DNA from: Anaerolineae bacterium
GTDB taxonomy: Bacteria; Chloroflexota; Anaerolineae; JAAYZQ01
Reading direction: 5' to 3'
DNA length: 9,064 nucleotides
Assembly (NCBI GenBank): GCA_016929795.1
Contig: JAFGIA010000045.1
Span: 1 to 9,064 of the forward strand
A program made the position numbers and the translations under genes. How positions within the stretch are numbered: the stretch's first letter is position 1; each line of letters begins with the position of its first letter. Under the pieces are notes generated by a model. It was not told where the DNA came from. It saw nothing but the letters and a program-made list of their open reading frames with translations, and ran no database searches. This document shows positions 1-7,578 of the stretch, piece by piece.

Positions 1-1107
1 GGCCTGATGGTCAACCTGATGCTCAACTCGTCGATCATGCTCTTTGCCCTGGCCACGGCGGCCGCCTTTGCCGTCGGCGCGCGCCTCTACTATGCCGGGG
101 CGCTCACCATCGGCGCCGTCTATATCGTGTTCCACTATACCCGCATGCTCGAGCAGCCGATCGACCAGATCGTCCGCCAGCTCCAGGATCTTCAACGAGC
201 GGGCGCGTCGATCGTCCGCGTCCGGGAGCTGCTCGCCGTCGAAAGTGGGCTGCCCGAGGTGCCTGCCGGGCCGGTGCTGCCCGATGGCGCGCTGGCCGTC
301 CTCTTTGACGGCGTGTCGTTTGGCTACCACGACGCGCCGCCTGCACCAGGGGCCAGCTCTGACGACGGGGATGACCAGGCCATGGACGAGGTTGTGGCCG
401 CGCCACCCGAGCCTGTCCTGTGCAATGTCCACTTTTCGCTTGCGCCGGGGCGCGTGCTGGGGCTGTTGGGACGCACCGGCAGCGGCAAGACGACGGTGAC
501 CCGCCTCCTCTTTCGGCTGTACGACCCCGACGCCGGCGCCGTGTATCTCGGCGCGCCGCCTGTCGACCTGCGCGCGCTGCCGCTGCAAGGGCTGCGCCGG
601 CGGGTGGGGCTCGTGACGCAGAATATCCAGCTCTTTCACGCCACCGTGCGCGACAACCTCACCTTCTTTGACCGCACGATCGCGGACCGGAGGATCCTGG
701 AGGTGCTGGCGGGGCTCGGGCTGGAGGAGTGGGTGCGCGGGCTGCCCGCGGGCCTCGACACCGTGCTCGACTCGGGCGGCGGGGGGTTGTCGGCAGGCGA
801 GGCGCAGCTCCTGGCCTTCACGCGCATCTTTCTCCAGGACCCGGGGCTGGTGATCCTCGACGAGGCCTCGTCGCGCCTCGATCCCGCCACGGAGCGGCTG
901 GTCGAGAACGCCGTGGGCCGCCTGCTCGAGAACCGGACGGCCATCATTATTGCGCACCGGCTGGGGACGGTGCAGCGCGCCGACGAGATCTTGATCCTCG
1001 ATGGGGGCCAGGTGGAGGAGGTGGGGGTGCGCGCCGAGCTGGCCCGCGACCCTGGCTCGCGCTTTGCCGAGCTGCTGCGCACGGGGATGGAGGAGGTGCT
1101 GGCGTGA
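1..1107 (+). CDS. ABC exporter half-transporter, subunit A (5'-truncated, catalytic Walker B)
   Basis: This is the C-terminal 368 residues of an ABC exporter half-transporter that would pump a substrate out across the inner membrane using ATP. The frame is open to the window edge, so the ATG at base 7 is internal. The first ~75 residues are the last membrane helices ([18 protein letters not shown], then [14 protein letters not shown]). The nucleotide-binding domain follows: A-loop FGYHD (107-111), Walker A GRTGSGKT (157-164), Q-loop VTQN, signature LSAGE (263-267), Walker B LVILDE with catalytic Glu288, and H-loop His319. The signature departs from LSGGQ. An acidic, Pro/Ala-rich insertion of about 25 residues (112-136) separates the A-loop from Walker A. 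The stop overlaps the GTG of the next gene by 4 bases, which suggests translational coupling and a heterodimer with its product. The exported substrate cannot be told from sequence. Confidence 0.93.
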   Translation, partial: GLMVNLMLNSSIMLFALATAAAFAVGARLYYAGALTIGAVYIVFHYTRMLEQPIDQIVRQLQDLQRAGASIVRVRELLAVESGLPEVPAGPVLPDGALAVLFDGVSFGYHDAPPAPGASSDDGDDQAMDEVVAAPPEPVLCNVHFSLAPGRVLGLLGRTGSGKTTVTRLLFRLYDPDAGAVYLGAPPVDLRALPLQGLRRRVGLVTQNIQLFHATVRDNLTFFDRTIADRRILEVLAGLGLEEWVRGLPAGLDTVLDSGGGGLSAGEAQLLAFTRIFLQDPGLVILDEASSRLDPATERLVENAVGRLLENRTAIIIAHRLGTVQRADEILILDGGQVEEVGVRAELARDPGSRFAELLRTGMEEVLA

Positions 1108-2978
1108 GCACACCAGCCGCCATCTCGCCGCCGCGCCGCCTGCCCACCTGGCGCTACATCCTGCACCTGATCCGATTTCAGCCCTGGCTCTACCTGGCGC
1201 TCGCCGTGTGCGAGGTACTCTTTTTCGCCGTCTTTCCCCAGATCGCAGCCTGGATCACCTACACATTCTTTAACGTGCTCACCGGCGAGGCGCAGGTGTC
1301 GATCGGCATCTGGGGCCTGATCGCCCTCTTGGTGGCCACCGCGGCGGCGCGCGCCGTGGCCATCTTTTTCGACGTGGCCGTCTATTTCAATTTTATGTAC
1401 CGCATCGAGGCGCTGCTGCGCAAGAACCTGTTCGAATATATCCTGCAGCGGCCAGGGGCGCGTGCTGTGCCCGGCTCGCCAGGCGAGGCGATCACCCGCT
1501 TTCGCGACGACGTGAGCGAGGTGGCCAACTTTATGGCGGAATCGCTGATCCTGCTCGGCTTTGGCGCGTTCGCCGTCGTGGCGCTGATCGTCATGCTCGG
1601 GATCAATGTGCGCATCGCGATCCTGGTGTTTCTGCCGCTGGCCATCGTCGTCGCGGTGGCCAACGCCGCCACGCGGAACGTGGAAAAGTACCGGGCCGTC
1701 CACCGCGAGGCCACCGGGGCGGTCACTGACTTTATCGGCGAGATGTTTGGCGCCGTGCAGGCCGTGCAAGTGGCGACGGCCGAGGCGCGCATCGGAAAGC
1801 GCTTTGACGAGCTGAACGACGTGCGCCGCCGCGCCGCCGTGCGCGACCGCGTGTTCAACGCGCTGCTCGATTCGGTGTTTCACAACACGGCCAACGTCGG
1901 TATCGGCCTGATCCTGCTGGCCGCGGCCAGCGACATGCGCGCCGGCGACTTTACCGTGGGCGATTTTGCCCTCTTTGTCTTCTACCTGGCGCACGTCACC
2001 GACTTTGCCGCCCTGATCGGCGTGCGCTGGGCCGCCTACCGCCAGACAGGCGTGTCGATCGAGCGGCTGGTGACCCTGATGGCCGACGCCCCATCCGAAC
2101 AGCTTGTGGCGCACGGTATGGTCTATATGACCGGCGATCTGCCCGAGGTGCCGCCGCTGCCCGAGATTGGCGTGGACCGGCTGCAGGCCCTCGACGTGCG
2201 GGGTCTCACCTGCCGCTATCCTGACACGGGCCGGGGTGTCATGGGCGTCGACCTGCACCTGGCGCGCGGCTCGCTGACAGTGATCACGGGGCGGATCGGG
2301 AGCGGCAAGACGACGCTGCTGCGGGCGCTGCTGGGGCTGCTGCCGGCAGATGCGGGTGAGATCCGGTGGAACGGCCAGCGGGTGGACGACCCGGCTTCTT
2401 TTTTTGTGCCGCCGCGCAGCGCCTACACGGCCCAGGTGCCGCTCCTGTTCAGCGAGTCGCTGCGCGACAACGTGCTGCTGGGGCTGCCGGTGGGCGAGTC
2501 GCGGCTGGAGGACGCACTGTCGTTGGCCGTGCTGGAGCAGGACGTGGCGGCGCTGGATGAAGGGCTGGAGACGATGGTGGGGGCCAAGGGGGTGCGCCTG
2601 TCAGGTGGGCAGCGGCAGCGCGTGGCGGCCGCGCGCCTGCTGGTGCGCGCGCCCGAGCTGCTCGTGTTCGACGACCTGTCGAGCGCCCTCGACGTCGAGA
2701 CGGAGCGCACGATGTGGGACCGGCTCTTTGCGCGCCGTGATGCGGCCGGCGGCGCCAGCGGCGACGGTGCCGAGGGGGGCACCTACCTGGTCGTCTCGCA
2801 CCGCCGTCCCGTCCTGCGCCGCGCCGATCACATCGTCGTCCTGAAGGATGGGCGAGTGGAAGCGGAAGGCACGTTGGCCGAGCTGCTCGAGACGTGCCCA
2901 GAGATGCAGCGCCTCTGGCACGGTGACCTGGGCGATGCTTGCTCCACGCTGCCAGGCGGATCGAGCACCTCTATGTGA
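1104..2978 (+). CDS. ABC exporter half-transporter, subunit B (degenerate Walker B)
   Basis: This complete 624-residue half-transporter has a membrane domain followed by an ATPase domain, the usual size for the family. The GTG start at 1104 overlaps the previous stop (GTGA) and gives an N-terminus just ahead of the first helix; the longer open frame upstream is only a shadow of subunit A. Hydrophobic segments lie near residues 22-55, 66-95, 150-190 and 255-305. The ATPase domain has Walker A GRIGSGKT (396-403), Q-loop YTAQ, a perfect LSGGQ (499-503), Walker B LLVFDD (Asp523-Asp524) and H-loop His566. Asp524 stands where the catalytic Glu belongs, so its own ATP site is probably slow. That site would be completed by the LSAGE of subunit A, whereas the LSGGQ here completes subunit A's site. 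This matches known heterodimeric exporters such as TM287/288 and BmrCD. The substrate is unknown; drug, lipid or peptide are all possible. Confidence 0.93.
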   Translation: MSTPAAISPPRRLPTWRYILHLIRFQPWLYLALAVCEVLFFAVFPQIAAWITYTFFNVLTGEAQVSIGIWGLIALLVATAAARAVAIFFDVAVYFNFMYRIEALLRKNLFEYILQRPGARAVPGSPGEAITRFRDDVSEVANFMAESLILLGFGAFAVVALIVMLGINVRIAILVFLPLAIVVAVANAATRNVEKYRAVHREATGAVTDFIGEMFGAVQAVQVATAEARIGKRFDELNDVRRRAAVRDRVFNALLDSVFHNTANVGIGLILLAAASDMRAGDFTVGDFALFVFYLAHVTDFAALIGVRWAAYRQTGVSIERLVTLMADAPSEQLVAHGMVYMTGDLPEVPPLPEIGVDRLQALDVRGLTCRYPDTGRGVMGVDLHLARGSLTVITGRIGSGKTTLLRALLGLLPADAGEIRWNGQRVDDPASFFVPPRSAYTAQVPLLFSESLRDNVLLGLPVGESRLEDALSLAVLEQDVAALDEGLETMVGAKGVRLSGGQRQRVAAARLLVRAPELLVFDDLSSALDVETERTMWDRLFARRDAAGGASGDGAEGGTYLVVSHRRPVLRRADHIVVLKDGRVEAEGTLAELLETCPEMQRLWHGDLGDACSTLPGGSSTSM

Positions 2979-3008
2979 ACCGGTCAGGACCAATTTAAAG
3001 ACACACAG

Positions 3009-3024
3009 GGCACGGAATGGTGCC
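3009..3024. terminator. Weak hairpin between convergent genes, possible bidirectional terminator
   Basis: The 48-bp gap between the ABC operon and add holds an inverted repeat, GGCAC / GTGCC, with a 6-base loop. Read on the minus strand it is followed after a few bases by a T-containing stretch (TGTGTGTCTTT), a poor intrinsic-terminator tail. The stem is only 5 bp, so the call rests mostly on position between two converging stop codons. Confidence 0.3.
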
Positions 3025-3026
3025 AG

Positions 3027-4049
3027 TCACGGTCGGGCGGTGCTCGTCTGCAACAGCGCTTCCCTTTCTTCATCCGACAAAAAGGCGATGTCGAGTGCGT
3101 TGCGCTGGGCCTGGCGGATCTGGGCCGGCGACAGGCCGGCGGCGGGCGCGGCGACCTCGTACTCGTAACGCAGATCGATGGCGCTGATGCCGGGGTCGTC
3201 GGTGTTGAGCGTGACACGGATGCCGCGCGCGAGGAATTGACGCGCCGGGTGGGCCCCATAGCCCGGCACGGTGTTGGTCTGCACGTTGCTGGTGAGGCAG
3301 CTCTCGAGGCCGATGCCATGCTCGGCCAGATAGTCCATCAGCGCCGGGTCGTCGGCGGCGCGCACGCCGTGGCCGATCCGCTCAGCGCCCAGCTCGCGCA
3401 GCGCCTGCCAGATGCTCTCGGCGCCGGCACTCTCGCCAGCGTGGACAGTGATGTGCCAGCCGGCGTCGCGTGCCCGGCAAAAGTGGTCGCGGAATATCTC
3501 GCCCGGCCAGTTCGCCTCGTCGCCGCCCATGTCGAACGCCGTGATCTGCTCGCGGTGGGCCAGCAACGCTTCCAGCTCCAGGCGGCCCGCCTCGGGTCCG
3601 TAGGTGCGGCTGAGGATGCCGATCAGCTTGACCGGCACGCCGAAATCGCGCGTGCCGGCGGCGACGCCGTCGACCACGGCTTCGACCACGCCGGCCGGGT
3701 CGAGGTTGTGCCACTCGGCCATGAACCAGGGGCTGAAGCGGAGCTCGCCATAGTCAATCCCCTCACGCGCCAGGTCCGCGACGTTTTCATAGGCCACGCG
3801 GCGGCAGGCCCCGTAGTCAACCAGGACGCGGACCATCCACTCGAACTTGGCGATAAAGGCCATGACGCCGGGCACGCGCGCGTCGGCCGGCGAGCCGCGC
3901 GTCACCTGGACGTGGGGGCGCAGCCCTTCCAGGTCGTGGGCGGGCAAGGGGAGGCCGTGCTTCTGGCCCAGGTCGAGGATCGTCTCCAGGCGCACATTGC
4001 CGTCGAGGTGGCGGTGCAGGTCAATGAGGGGCAGGGTGGGATCGATCAT
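3027..4049 (-). CDS. add: Adenosine deaminase
   Basis: A cytosolic zinc enzyme that deaminates adenosine (and usually deoxyadenosine) to inosine in purine salvage. At 340 residues it has the normal length and closely resembles remembered E. coli Add over its whole length (for example [31 protein letters not shown]). Metal ligands are visible as His12, His14, His203 and Asp284. The catalytic set is Glu206 (HAGE), His227 (IGHG) and Asp285 (NTDDPG). The ATG at 4049 is preferred over the longer frame because GGAGG lies 10 bases upstream and the protein then begins MIDPTLPL, as in Add. The start overlaps the stop of the upstream hydrolase gene by 4 bases (ATGA), so translation is probably coupled. 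No functional tie between the two enzymes is evident. Confidence 0.96.
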   Translation of the reverse strand: MIDPTLPLIDLHRHLDGNVRLETILDLGQKHGLPLPAHDLEGLRPHVQVTRGSPADARVPGVMAFIAKFEWMVRVLVDYGACRRVAYENVADLAREGIDYGELRFSPWFMAEWHNLDPAGVVEAVVDGVAAGTRDFGVPVKLIGILSRTYGPEAGRLELEALLAHREQITAFDMGGDEANWPGEIFRDHFCRARDAGWHITVHAGESAGAESIWQALRELGAERIGHGVRAADDPALMDYLAEHGIGLESCLTSNVQTNTVPGYGAHPARQFLARGIRVTLNTDDPGISAIDLRYEYEVAAPAAGLSPAQIRQAQRNALDIAFLSDEEREALLQTSTARP

Positions 4050-5062
4050 GTCCGTGGTTCCTCCAGGAAGGTGAGCAGATGGTCGTTCACGTCGCCGGCG
4101 GCCTCGCTCTGCACCCAGTGGCCAACGTGGGGCAGGTAGTGCAGCCGCAGGTCCGGCACCCACTTTTCCAGGCCATAGGTCAGCTCCTTGCCCAGCGCCG
4201 GGTCCTCTTCACCCCACAGCACGAGGGTGGGGGCGTGGATGTCGGCGCCACGGCGGGCCGGCGGGTAGCGGAACGAAGCGCGGTACCAGTGGATCATGGC
4301 GGTCATGGCGCCCGGCTGGGCGAGGGCGGCGGCCAGGATCTCCAGATCCTCTTCCGTAAAGGCATCGCGGCGCGCGCCATAGGCGCGAAAGACGAAACGC
4401 GCCGTGGCGCGGGGCGAAAACCCAAAGAGGGCGTCGGCCAGCCATGGGAGCTGGAAAAGCGCGATGTACCAGGAGCGGAGTGCCTGTGCCCAGTCGCGCC
4501 CCTTGAGGGCGCGCGCGACGGCACGCGGGTGGGGCGCGTTCAGGATGGCAAGTTGCTCGACCAGGTGCGGATAGTCCATCGCCAGCCGCCACGCCACAAA
4601 GCCACCCCAGTCGTGGCCGACAATGGCCGCGCGCTCGTGGCCCAGCGCGCGAATCAGCGCGGCGACATCGGCCGTGAGAAGATCGACCTTGTACGCCTCG
4701 ACGCCGGCCGGCTTTTCACTCAAGTTGTAGCCGCGCTGGTCGGGCACGGCGACGCGGTAGCCGGCCCGCGCCAGCGCCGGGATCTGGTGGTGCCAGCCGT
4801 ACCAGCAGTCGGGAAAGCCGTGGAGGAGGAGGACGAGGCGGCCGTCAGGCGGGCCGGCGAGCACGGTGTGGAGCTGGACGCCGCTGCCGGGCAGGAGCGT
4901 GCGCTCGGCACGGACGTCAAGATCGTTGACCGTGGCCTGGGCCAGCTTGCCCGCCTGGCTGGCGAGGGCCAGTCGGCGGCGGCGCTGCCAGAGGAGGCCG
5001 GCGCTGGTGGCGGCGGCGGTGGCTACGCCCCAGATAAAAGCAGATCGTCTGGTAGTTGGCAT
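4046..5062 (-). CDS. Alpha/beta hydrolase, epoxide-hydrolase type, membrane-anchored
   Basis: This 338-residue protein has the active-site layout of epoxide hydrolases. The oxyanion motif is HGFPD (81-85), the nucleophile is Asp151 in GHDWGG, the acid is probably Asp287 (WGEEDP), and the base is His315 (VGHWVQ). Two cap-domain tyrosines, Tyr199 (SWYIALFQ) and Tyr260 (HWYRASFR), match the epoxide-polarising pair. An Asp nucleophile also occurs in haloalkane and fluoroacetate dehalogenases, so those remain alternatives; the two tyrosines favour epoxide hydrolysis to a diol. Residues 7-25 form a hydrophobic stretch followed by QRRRR, which looks like an uncleaved membrane anchor with its basic side in the cytoplasm. 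The ATG at 5062 is chosen because AAGGA lies 8 bases upstream; an in-frame GTG at 5095 has no clear support. It is first in an operon with add. The natural substrate is unknown. Confidence 0.87.
   Translation of the reverse strand: MPTTRRSAFIWGVATAAATSAGLLWQRRRRLALASQAGKLAQATVNDLDVRAERTLLPGSGVQLHTVLAGPPDGRLVLLLHGFPDCWYGWHHQIPALARAGYRVAVPDQRGYNLSEKPAGVEAYKVDLLTADVAALIRALGHERAAIVGHDWGGFVAWRLAMDYPHLVEQLAILNAPHPRAVARALKGRDWAQALRSWYIALFQLPWLADALFGFSPRATARFVFRAYGARRDAFTEEDLEILAAALAQPGAMTAMIHWYRASFRYPPARRGADIHAPTLVLWGEEDPALGKELTYGLEKWVPDLRLHYLPHVGHWVQSEAAGDVNDHLLTFLEEPRT
4060..4064 (-). promoter_or_regulatory. Ribosome binding site of add
   Basis: GGAGG on the minus strand lies 10 bases before the ATG at 4049, inside the last codons of the hydrolase gene. 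It decides the add start and rules out the 38-codon longer frame that would overlap the hydrolase. Confidence 0.75.
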
Positions 5063-5070
5063 CTTTTCTT

Positions 5071-5075
5071 TCCTT
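5071..5075 (-). promoter_or_regulatory. Ribosome binding site of the hydrolase gene
   Basis: AAGGA on the minus strand ends 8 bases before the ATG at 5062. It sits inside the alternative frame starting at GTG 5095 and so favours the shorter start. Confidence 0.6.
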
Positions 5076-5155
5076 TTGCACCAGGCGCGACACACTTCAA
5101 GTGCGCCGCACCCCGCGGTCGAGATGATCCGTTTCAGCGAGTGGTGCCTGGCTAT

Positions 5156-5183
5156 ATTCTACTCGATTTGGGGCGGGTGTCAA
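5156..5183 (-). promoter_or_regulatory. Sigma70-type promoter for the hydrolase-add operon
   Basis: On the minus strand a perfect -35 box TTGACA (5183-5178) is followed after 16 bases by TAGAAT (5161-5156), which matches TATAAT at five of six positions. Transcription would start near 5149, giving a leader of roughly 85 bases before the ATG at 5062. The boxes stand out in GC-rich DNA and face the right gene. A 13-base direct repeat with one mismatch (GAGATGATCCGTT at 5121-5133, GAGATGATACGTT at 5210-5222) flanks the promoter and might be a regulator site, which is only inference. Confidence 0.65.
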
Positions 5184-5253
5184 GGTGAGGCCACTCCCCC
5201 CCCTTTATGGAGATGATACGTTAGTTGGTATCTGCTCCATAGTCGGGGGTTGG

Positions 5254-5273
5254 GCCAATCCGTGCGGATTGGC
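5254..5273. promoter_or_regulatory. Perfect palindrome overlapping a -35 box, likely repressor operator
   Basis: GCCAATCCG, then TG, then CGGATTGGC: a perfect inverted repeat with 9-bp arms and a 2-bp centre. Its right end overlaps the -35 box (5269-5274) of the plus-strand promoter for the aldo/keto reductase operon. A dimeric regulator bound here would block RNA polymerase, so repression relieved by a sugar or polyol ligand is a reasonable guess. The size fits TetR-, GntR- or LacI-type operators. No regulator gene lies in the window. Confidence 0.6.
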
Positions 5274-5297
5274 GTGGAACTGGAGTGGTGGTATAAT
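5269..5297 (+). promoter_or_regulatory. Sigma70-type promoter (extended -10) for the AKR-dehydrogenase operon
   Basis: The -35 box TTGGCG (5269-5274, four of six consensus bases) is separated by an ideal 17 bp from a perfect TATAAT (5292-5297). TGG immediately before it forms an extended -10 element (TGnTATAAT). Transcription would begin near 5304, leaving a leader of about 80 bases before the ATG at 5385. It is divergent from the hydrolase-add promoter. Confidence 0.75.
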
Positions 5298-5373
5298 GGG
5301 AGCGGGTGGATCCCTGGCAGTGCTTACGCAGTTGAATCATGCACATTGGGGCCATAGGGAAAGGGACGCCTCC

Positions 5374-5379
5374 AGGAGG
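5374..5379 (+). promoter_or_regulatory. Strong ribosome binding site of the aldo/keto reductase
   Basis: AGGAGG lies 5 bases ahead of the ATG at 5385. This full-consensus Shine-Dalgarno site fixes the start and suggests efficient translation. Confidence 0.8.
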
Positions 5380-5384
5380 AAAAC

Positions 5385-6377
5385 ATGACGATCTTGAGAC
5401 GGGCACTGGGCAAGAGCGGCATCGAGGTCAGCGCCCTCGGCCTGGGCACGGCGCGCATCGGCGGGTTGGACTGGCAACGGGACGATCTGACCGTCCACTA
5501 CAGGCAGGACCAGGTCGACGTGGCCATCCGGGCCATCCACCGTGCACTTGACCTGGGCATCGATTTTTTCGACACGGCCGACGTCTATGGCGGCGGCCAT
5601 AGCGAGCGCATCCTGGGCCAGGCATTGGCCGGCCGGCGCGACCGGGTGGTGATCGCCACCAAGTTTGGCGAGGCCTTTGACGAGCAGACTGGCCAGCGCA
5701 CCGGGGAGGAACCGAGCCCGGCCTATATCCGGCGGGCCTGCCAGGCCAGCCTGCGCCGCCTGGGCACCGACTATATCGACCTCTACCTCTTTCACCTGCG
5801 CGACTATGACCTGGCGCGGGCGGGGGAGGTGCGCCACACGCTGGAGGAGCTGGTCGACGAGGGTAAAATCCGCTACTATGGCTGGAGCACCGACGACCTG
5901 GCACGCGCCCGCTTTTTTGCCCGGGGTAGCCACTGCACGGCCGTCGAGCACCGGCTGAACCTCATGATGGATGCCCCGGAGATGCTGGCCCTGTGCGACG
6001 AATATGACCTGGCCAGCATCAACCGCATCCCCCTGGCCATGGGCATGCTCAGCGGCCGGTGGACGGCCAGCACCAGGCTGCCTGAGGACGACTGGCGCAG
6101 TGAATTCTTTGAGGTTCCCGAGTTCTTGCGGGATCTGGAAGTGGTCCGCGCCATGGGCCGGGTACTGACTCGCGATGGGCGCAGCTACGTCCAGGCCGCC
6201 CTGGGTTGGATCTGGGCGCGCAGTCCACGCACGGTGCCCGTGCCGGGCTTTCGTAGCGTCGAACAGGTAGAGGAAGATGCCGGGGCCATGCGCCTGGGGC
6301 CTATCAGCGAGGAGCAGATGCAAGAGATCCGGCGCTTGAAACTCGATAGGCCCCCGGCGGCGGGACCGTCTCAATAG
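5385..6377 (+). CDS. Aldo/keto reductase
   Basis: A 330-residue cytosolic NAD(P)H-dependent oxidoreductase of the aldo/keto reductase family, which reduces aldehydes or sugars to alcohols or does the reverse. The TIM-barrel family marks are present: N-terminal GLGTARIGG, then FFDTADVYGGGHSE with Asp63 and Tyr68, Lys93 in VIATKFG, and His137 in YLFHLRDYD, giving the complete Asp-Tyr-Lys-His tetrad. The C-terminal VPVPGFRSVEQVEED (285-299) matches the cofactor-phosphate loop, so NADPH is likely. The general look is of the YhdN/IolS/Tas-like bacterial group; the substrate cannot be named. It is the first gene after the promoter at 5269-5297, and its TAG stop is 12 bp before the dehydrogenase start, so the two are co-transcribed. 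Confidence 0.92.
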   Translation: MTILRRALGKSGIEVSALGLGTARIGGLDWQRDDLTVHYRQDQVDVAIRAIHRALDLGIDFFDTADVYGGGHSERILGQALAGRRDRVVIATKFGEAFDEQTGQRTGEEPSPAYIRRACQASLRRLGTDYIDLYLFHLRDYDLARAGEVRHTLEELVDEGKIRYYGWSTDDLARARFFARGSHCTAVEHRLNLMMDAPEMLALCDEYDLASINRIPLAMGMLSGRWTASTRLPEDDWRSEFFEVPEFLRDLEVVRAMGRVLTRDGRSYVQAALGWIWARSPRTVPVPGFRSVEQVEEDAGAMRLGPISEEQMQEIRRLKLDRPPAAGPSQ

Positions 6378-6389
6378 TAGGAGTTCTGA

Positions 6390-7493
6390 ATGAGTCAAAA
6401 TCACAACCAGGCTCTGTTCGGTTCGTCGTCGTCCATCATGCGTGCTGCGCGGTTGCACGGCATCGGCGACTTGCGGCTAGAAGATCTGCCCTGCCCCACG
6501 CCCGGCCCTGGCGAGGTCCTGCTGCGCGTGGCCGCGGTCGGCGTGTGCGGCTCCGACGTCCACTATTACCGCGAGGGCGGCATTGGCGATGCCGTCGTTA
6601 CCGCGCCCATGATCCTGGGCCACGAATTCTCTGCCCATGTCGTCGCTCACGCTGGACCTGTTCCCCAACTTCACCTCGGCCAACTGGTAGGTGTCGAGCC
6701 CGGCATCTCTTGCGGGCGGTGTGAGCCCTGCTGTCACGGGCACCCCAATCTCTGCCCCAACGTCCGTTTTTGCGGCACCCCACCCATCGATGGCGTCTTT
6801 GCCGAGTACACGGTCATGCCTGCCGAAAACTGCTTCCCCCTGCCCGCAGGGTTCAGCGCGATCGAGGGCGCCATGCTGGAGCCACTGGGCATCGCCATCC
6901 AGGCCCTTGACCTGGCTCACCTCGAGGTAGGCCAGAGCGTAGCCGTGTTGGGCGCCGGCCCCATCGGCCTGCTCATCGCGGCGGTAGCCAGGGCGGCGGG
7001 CGCCGGCCAGGTTTTTGTGACTGAACCGCTGGCCCACCGTCGCCGCTTTGCCCTCGCCTATTCGGCCTGCGGTCTGCCCGCCGCCGACGTAGCGCTCGAC
7101 CCGGGCGACACGGACGTGGTGGCCGAGATCCTGCGCCTGACCGGTGGTCGGGGTGTGGACGTGGCCTTCGAGGCGGCTGGGGCGCCCGACACGCCCCAAC
7201 AGGCGGCCGAGGTGGCCCGCATTGGGGGTCACGTCATCCTGGTCGGCATTCCTGCCGATGACACGGTCACCGTCAAAGCCTCCACCATCCGCAACAAGGG
7301 TATCAACCTCAAGCCGGTTCATCGCAGCAAGCACACCTGCCCCCGCGCCATCCGCCTGGTGCAGACCGGCATGGTCGACGTCAAGCCCTTGGCCACGCAC
7401 CTCTTTCCGCTGGAGCGGATCGGTGAGGCGTTTGCCCTGGTGGCCAGGTATCGCGATGGGGTGGTGCGGGCGGTGATCCAGGTGGGGCGGTAA
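6390..7493 (+). CDS. Zinc-dependent medium-chain dehydrogenase, sorbitol/xylitol/L-idonate type
   Basis: A 367-residue zinc alcohol dehydrogenase that oxidises a polyol or sugar acid to a keto product with NAD(P)+. Catalytic-zinc residues are visible as Cys53 (GVCGSDVHYY), His78-Glu79 (LGHEF) and Glu164 (MLEPLG). The structural zinc site is Cys108, Cys111, Cys114 and Cys122 in the usual spacing. The Rossmann motif is GAGPIG (188-193), with Glu212 at the end of the second strand, compatible with NAD+. SDVHYYREGGIG is typical of sorbitol dehydrogenase-like proteins. AGGAG 6 bases before the ATG at 6390 supports this start, although homologues usually begin near MRAARLHG (Met17), so the first 16 residues are an unusual Ser/Asn-rich extension. 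With the preceding reductase it could form a sugar-polyol-ketose couple. Sorbitol, xylitol, L-idonate and related substrates cannot be separated by sequence alone. Confidence 0.9.
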   Translation: MSQNHNQALFGSSSSIMRAARLHGIGDLRLEDLPCPTPGPGEVLLRVAAVGVCGSDVHYYREGGIGDAVVTAPMILGHEFSAHVVAHAGPVPQLHLGQLVGVEPGISCGRCEPCCHGHPNLCPNVRFCGTPPIDGVFAEYTVMPAENCFPLPAGFSAIEGAMLEPLGIAIQALDLAHLEVGQSVAVLGAGPIGLLIAAVARAAGAGQVFVTEPLAHRRRFALAYSACGLPAADVALDPGDTDVVAEILRLTGGRGVDVAFEAAGAPDTPQQAAEVARIGGHVILVGIPADDTVTVKASTIRNKGINLKPVHRSKHTCPRAIRLVQTGMVDVKPLATHLFPLERIGEAFALVARYRDGVVRAVIQVGR

Positions 7494-7573
7494 CCCCTCA
7501 CCCCCGGCCCCTCTCCCCTCAGGGGAGAGGGAAGTTCTGCTCCCCCCCTAGAGGGGGGGGCGGGGGGGGGGGT
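7494..7573 (+). repeat. Palindromic C/G-rich intergenic repeat, copy 1 (probable end of the AKR-dehydrogenase transcript)
   Basis: It starts at the base after the dehydrogenase stop codon. A 25-bp core (7494-7518, beginning CCCCTCACCCCCGG) is identical to copy 2 at 7973-7997. Two hairpins follow. CCCTCTCCCCT (7509-7519) pairs with AGGGGAGAGGG (7521-7531). CCCCCCCT (7542-7549) pairs with AGGGGGGG (7552-7559). The right end is G-rich (8 G, C, 11 G, then TGA), so the whole element reads roughly as an inverted repeat, from CCCCTCACC to GGGGTGA. The stems could stop transcription from the left or protect mRNA 3' ends, but there is no T-tract. The G runs could also form a quadruplex. Confidence 0.75.
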
Positions 7574-7578
7574 GAAAC

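Noticed and set aside
636..2258. 540-residue open frame on the minus strand inside the ABC genes
   Set aside because: It is antisense to two clear ABC transporter genes. Composition is His/Gly/Asp/Arg-rich without recognisable motifs, as expected of antisense frames in GC-rich coding DNA.
3237..4139. 300-residue plus-strand frame opposite add
   Set aside because: Antisense to a confidently identified adenosine deaminase; no motif or ribosome site supports it.
4079..5188. 369-residue plus-strand frame opposite the hydrolase gene
   Set aside because: It mirrors the hydrolase gene, has no recognisable motif and runs across that gene's own promoter. The opposite strand holds a complete catalytic triad.
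5185..5388. Small 67-codon plus-strand frame in the divergent control region
   Set aside because: It spans the palindrome, the promoter and the ribosome site of the next gene, and encodes no recognisable protein.
5337..7400. Long minus-strand frames (5337-6458 and 6477-7400) opposite the reductase and dehydrogenase
   Set aside because: Both are antisense shadows of genes with full catalytic residues and good ribosome sites on the plus strand.
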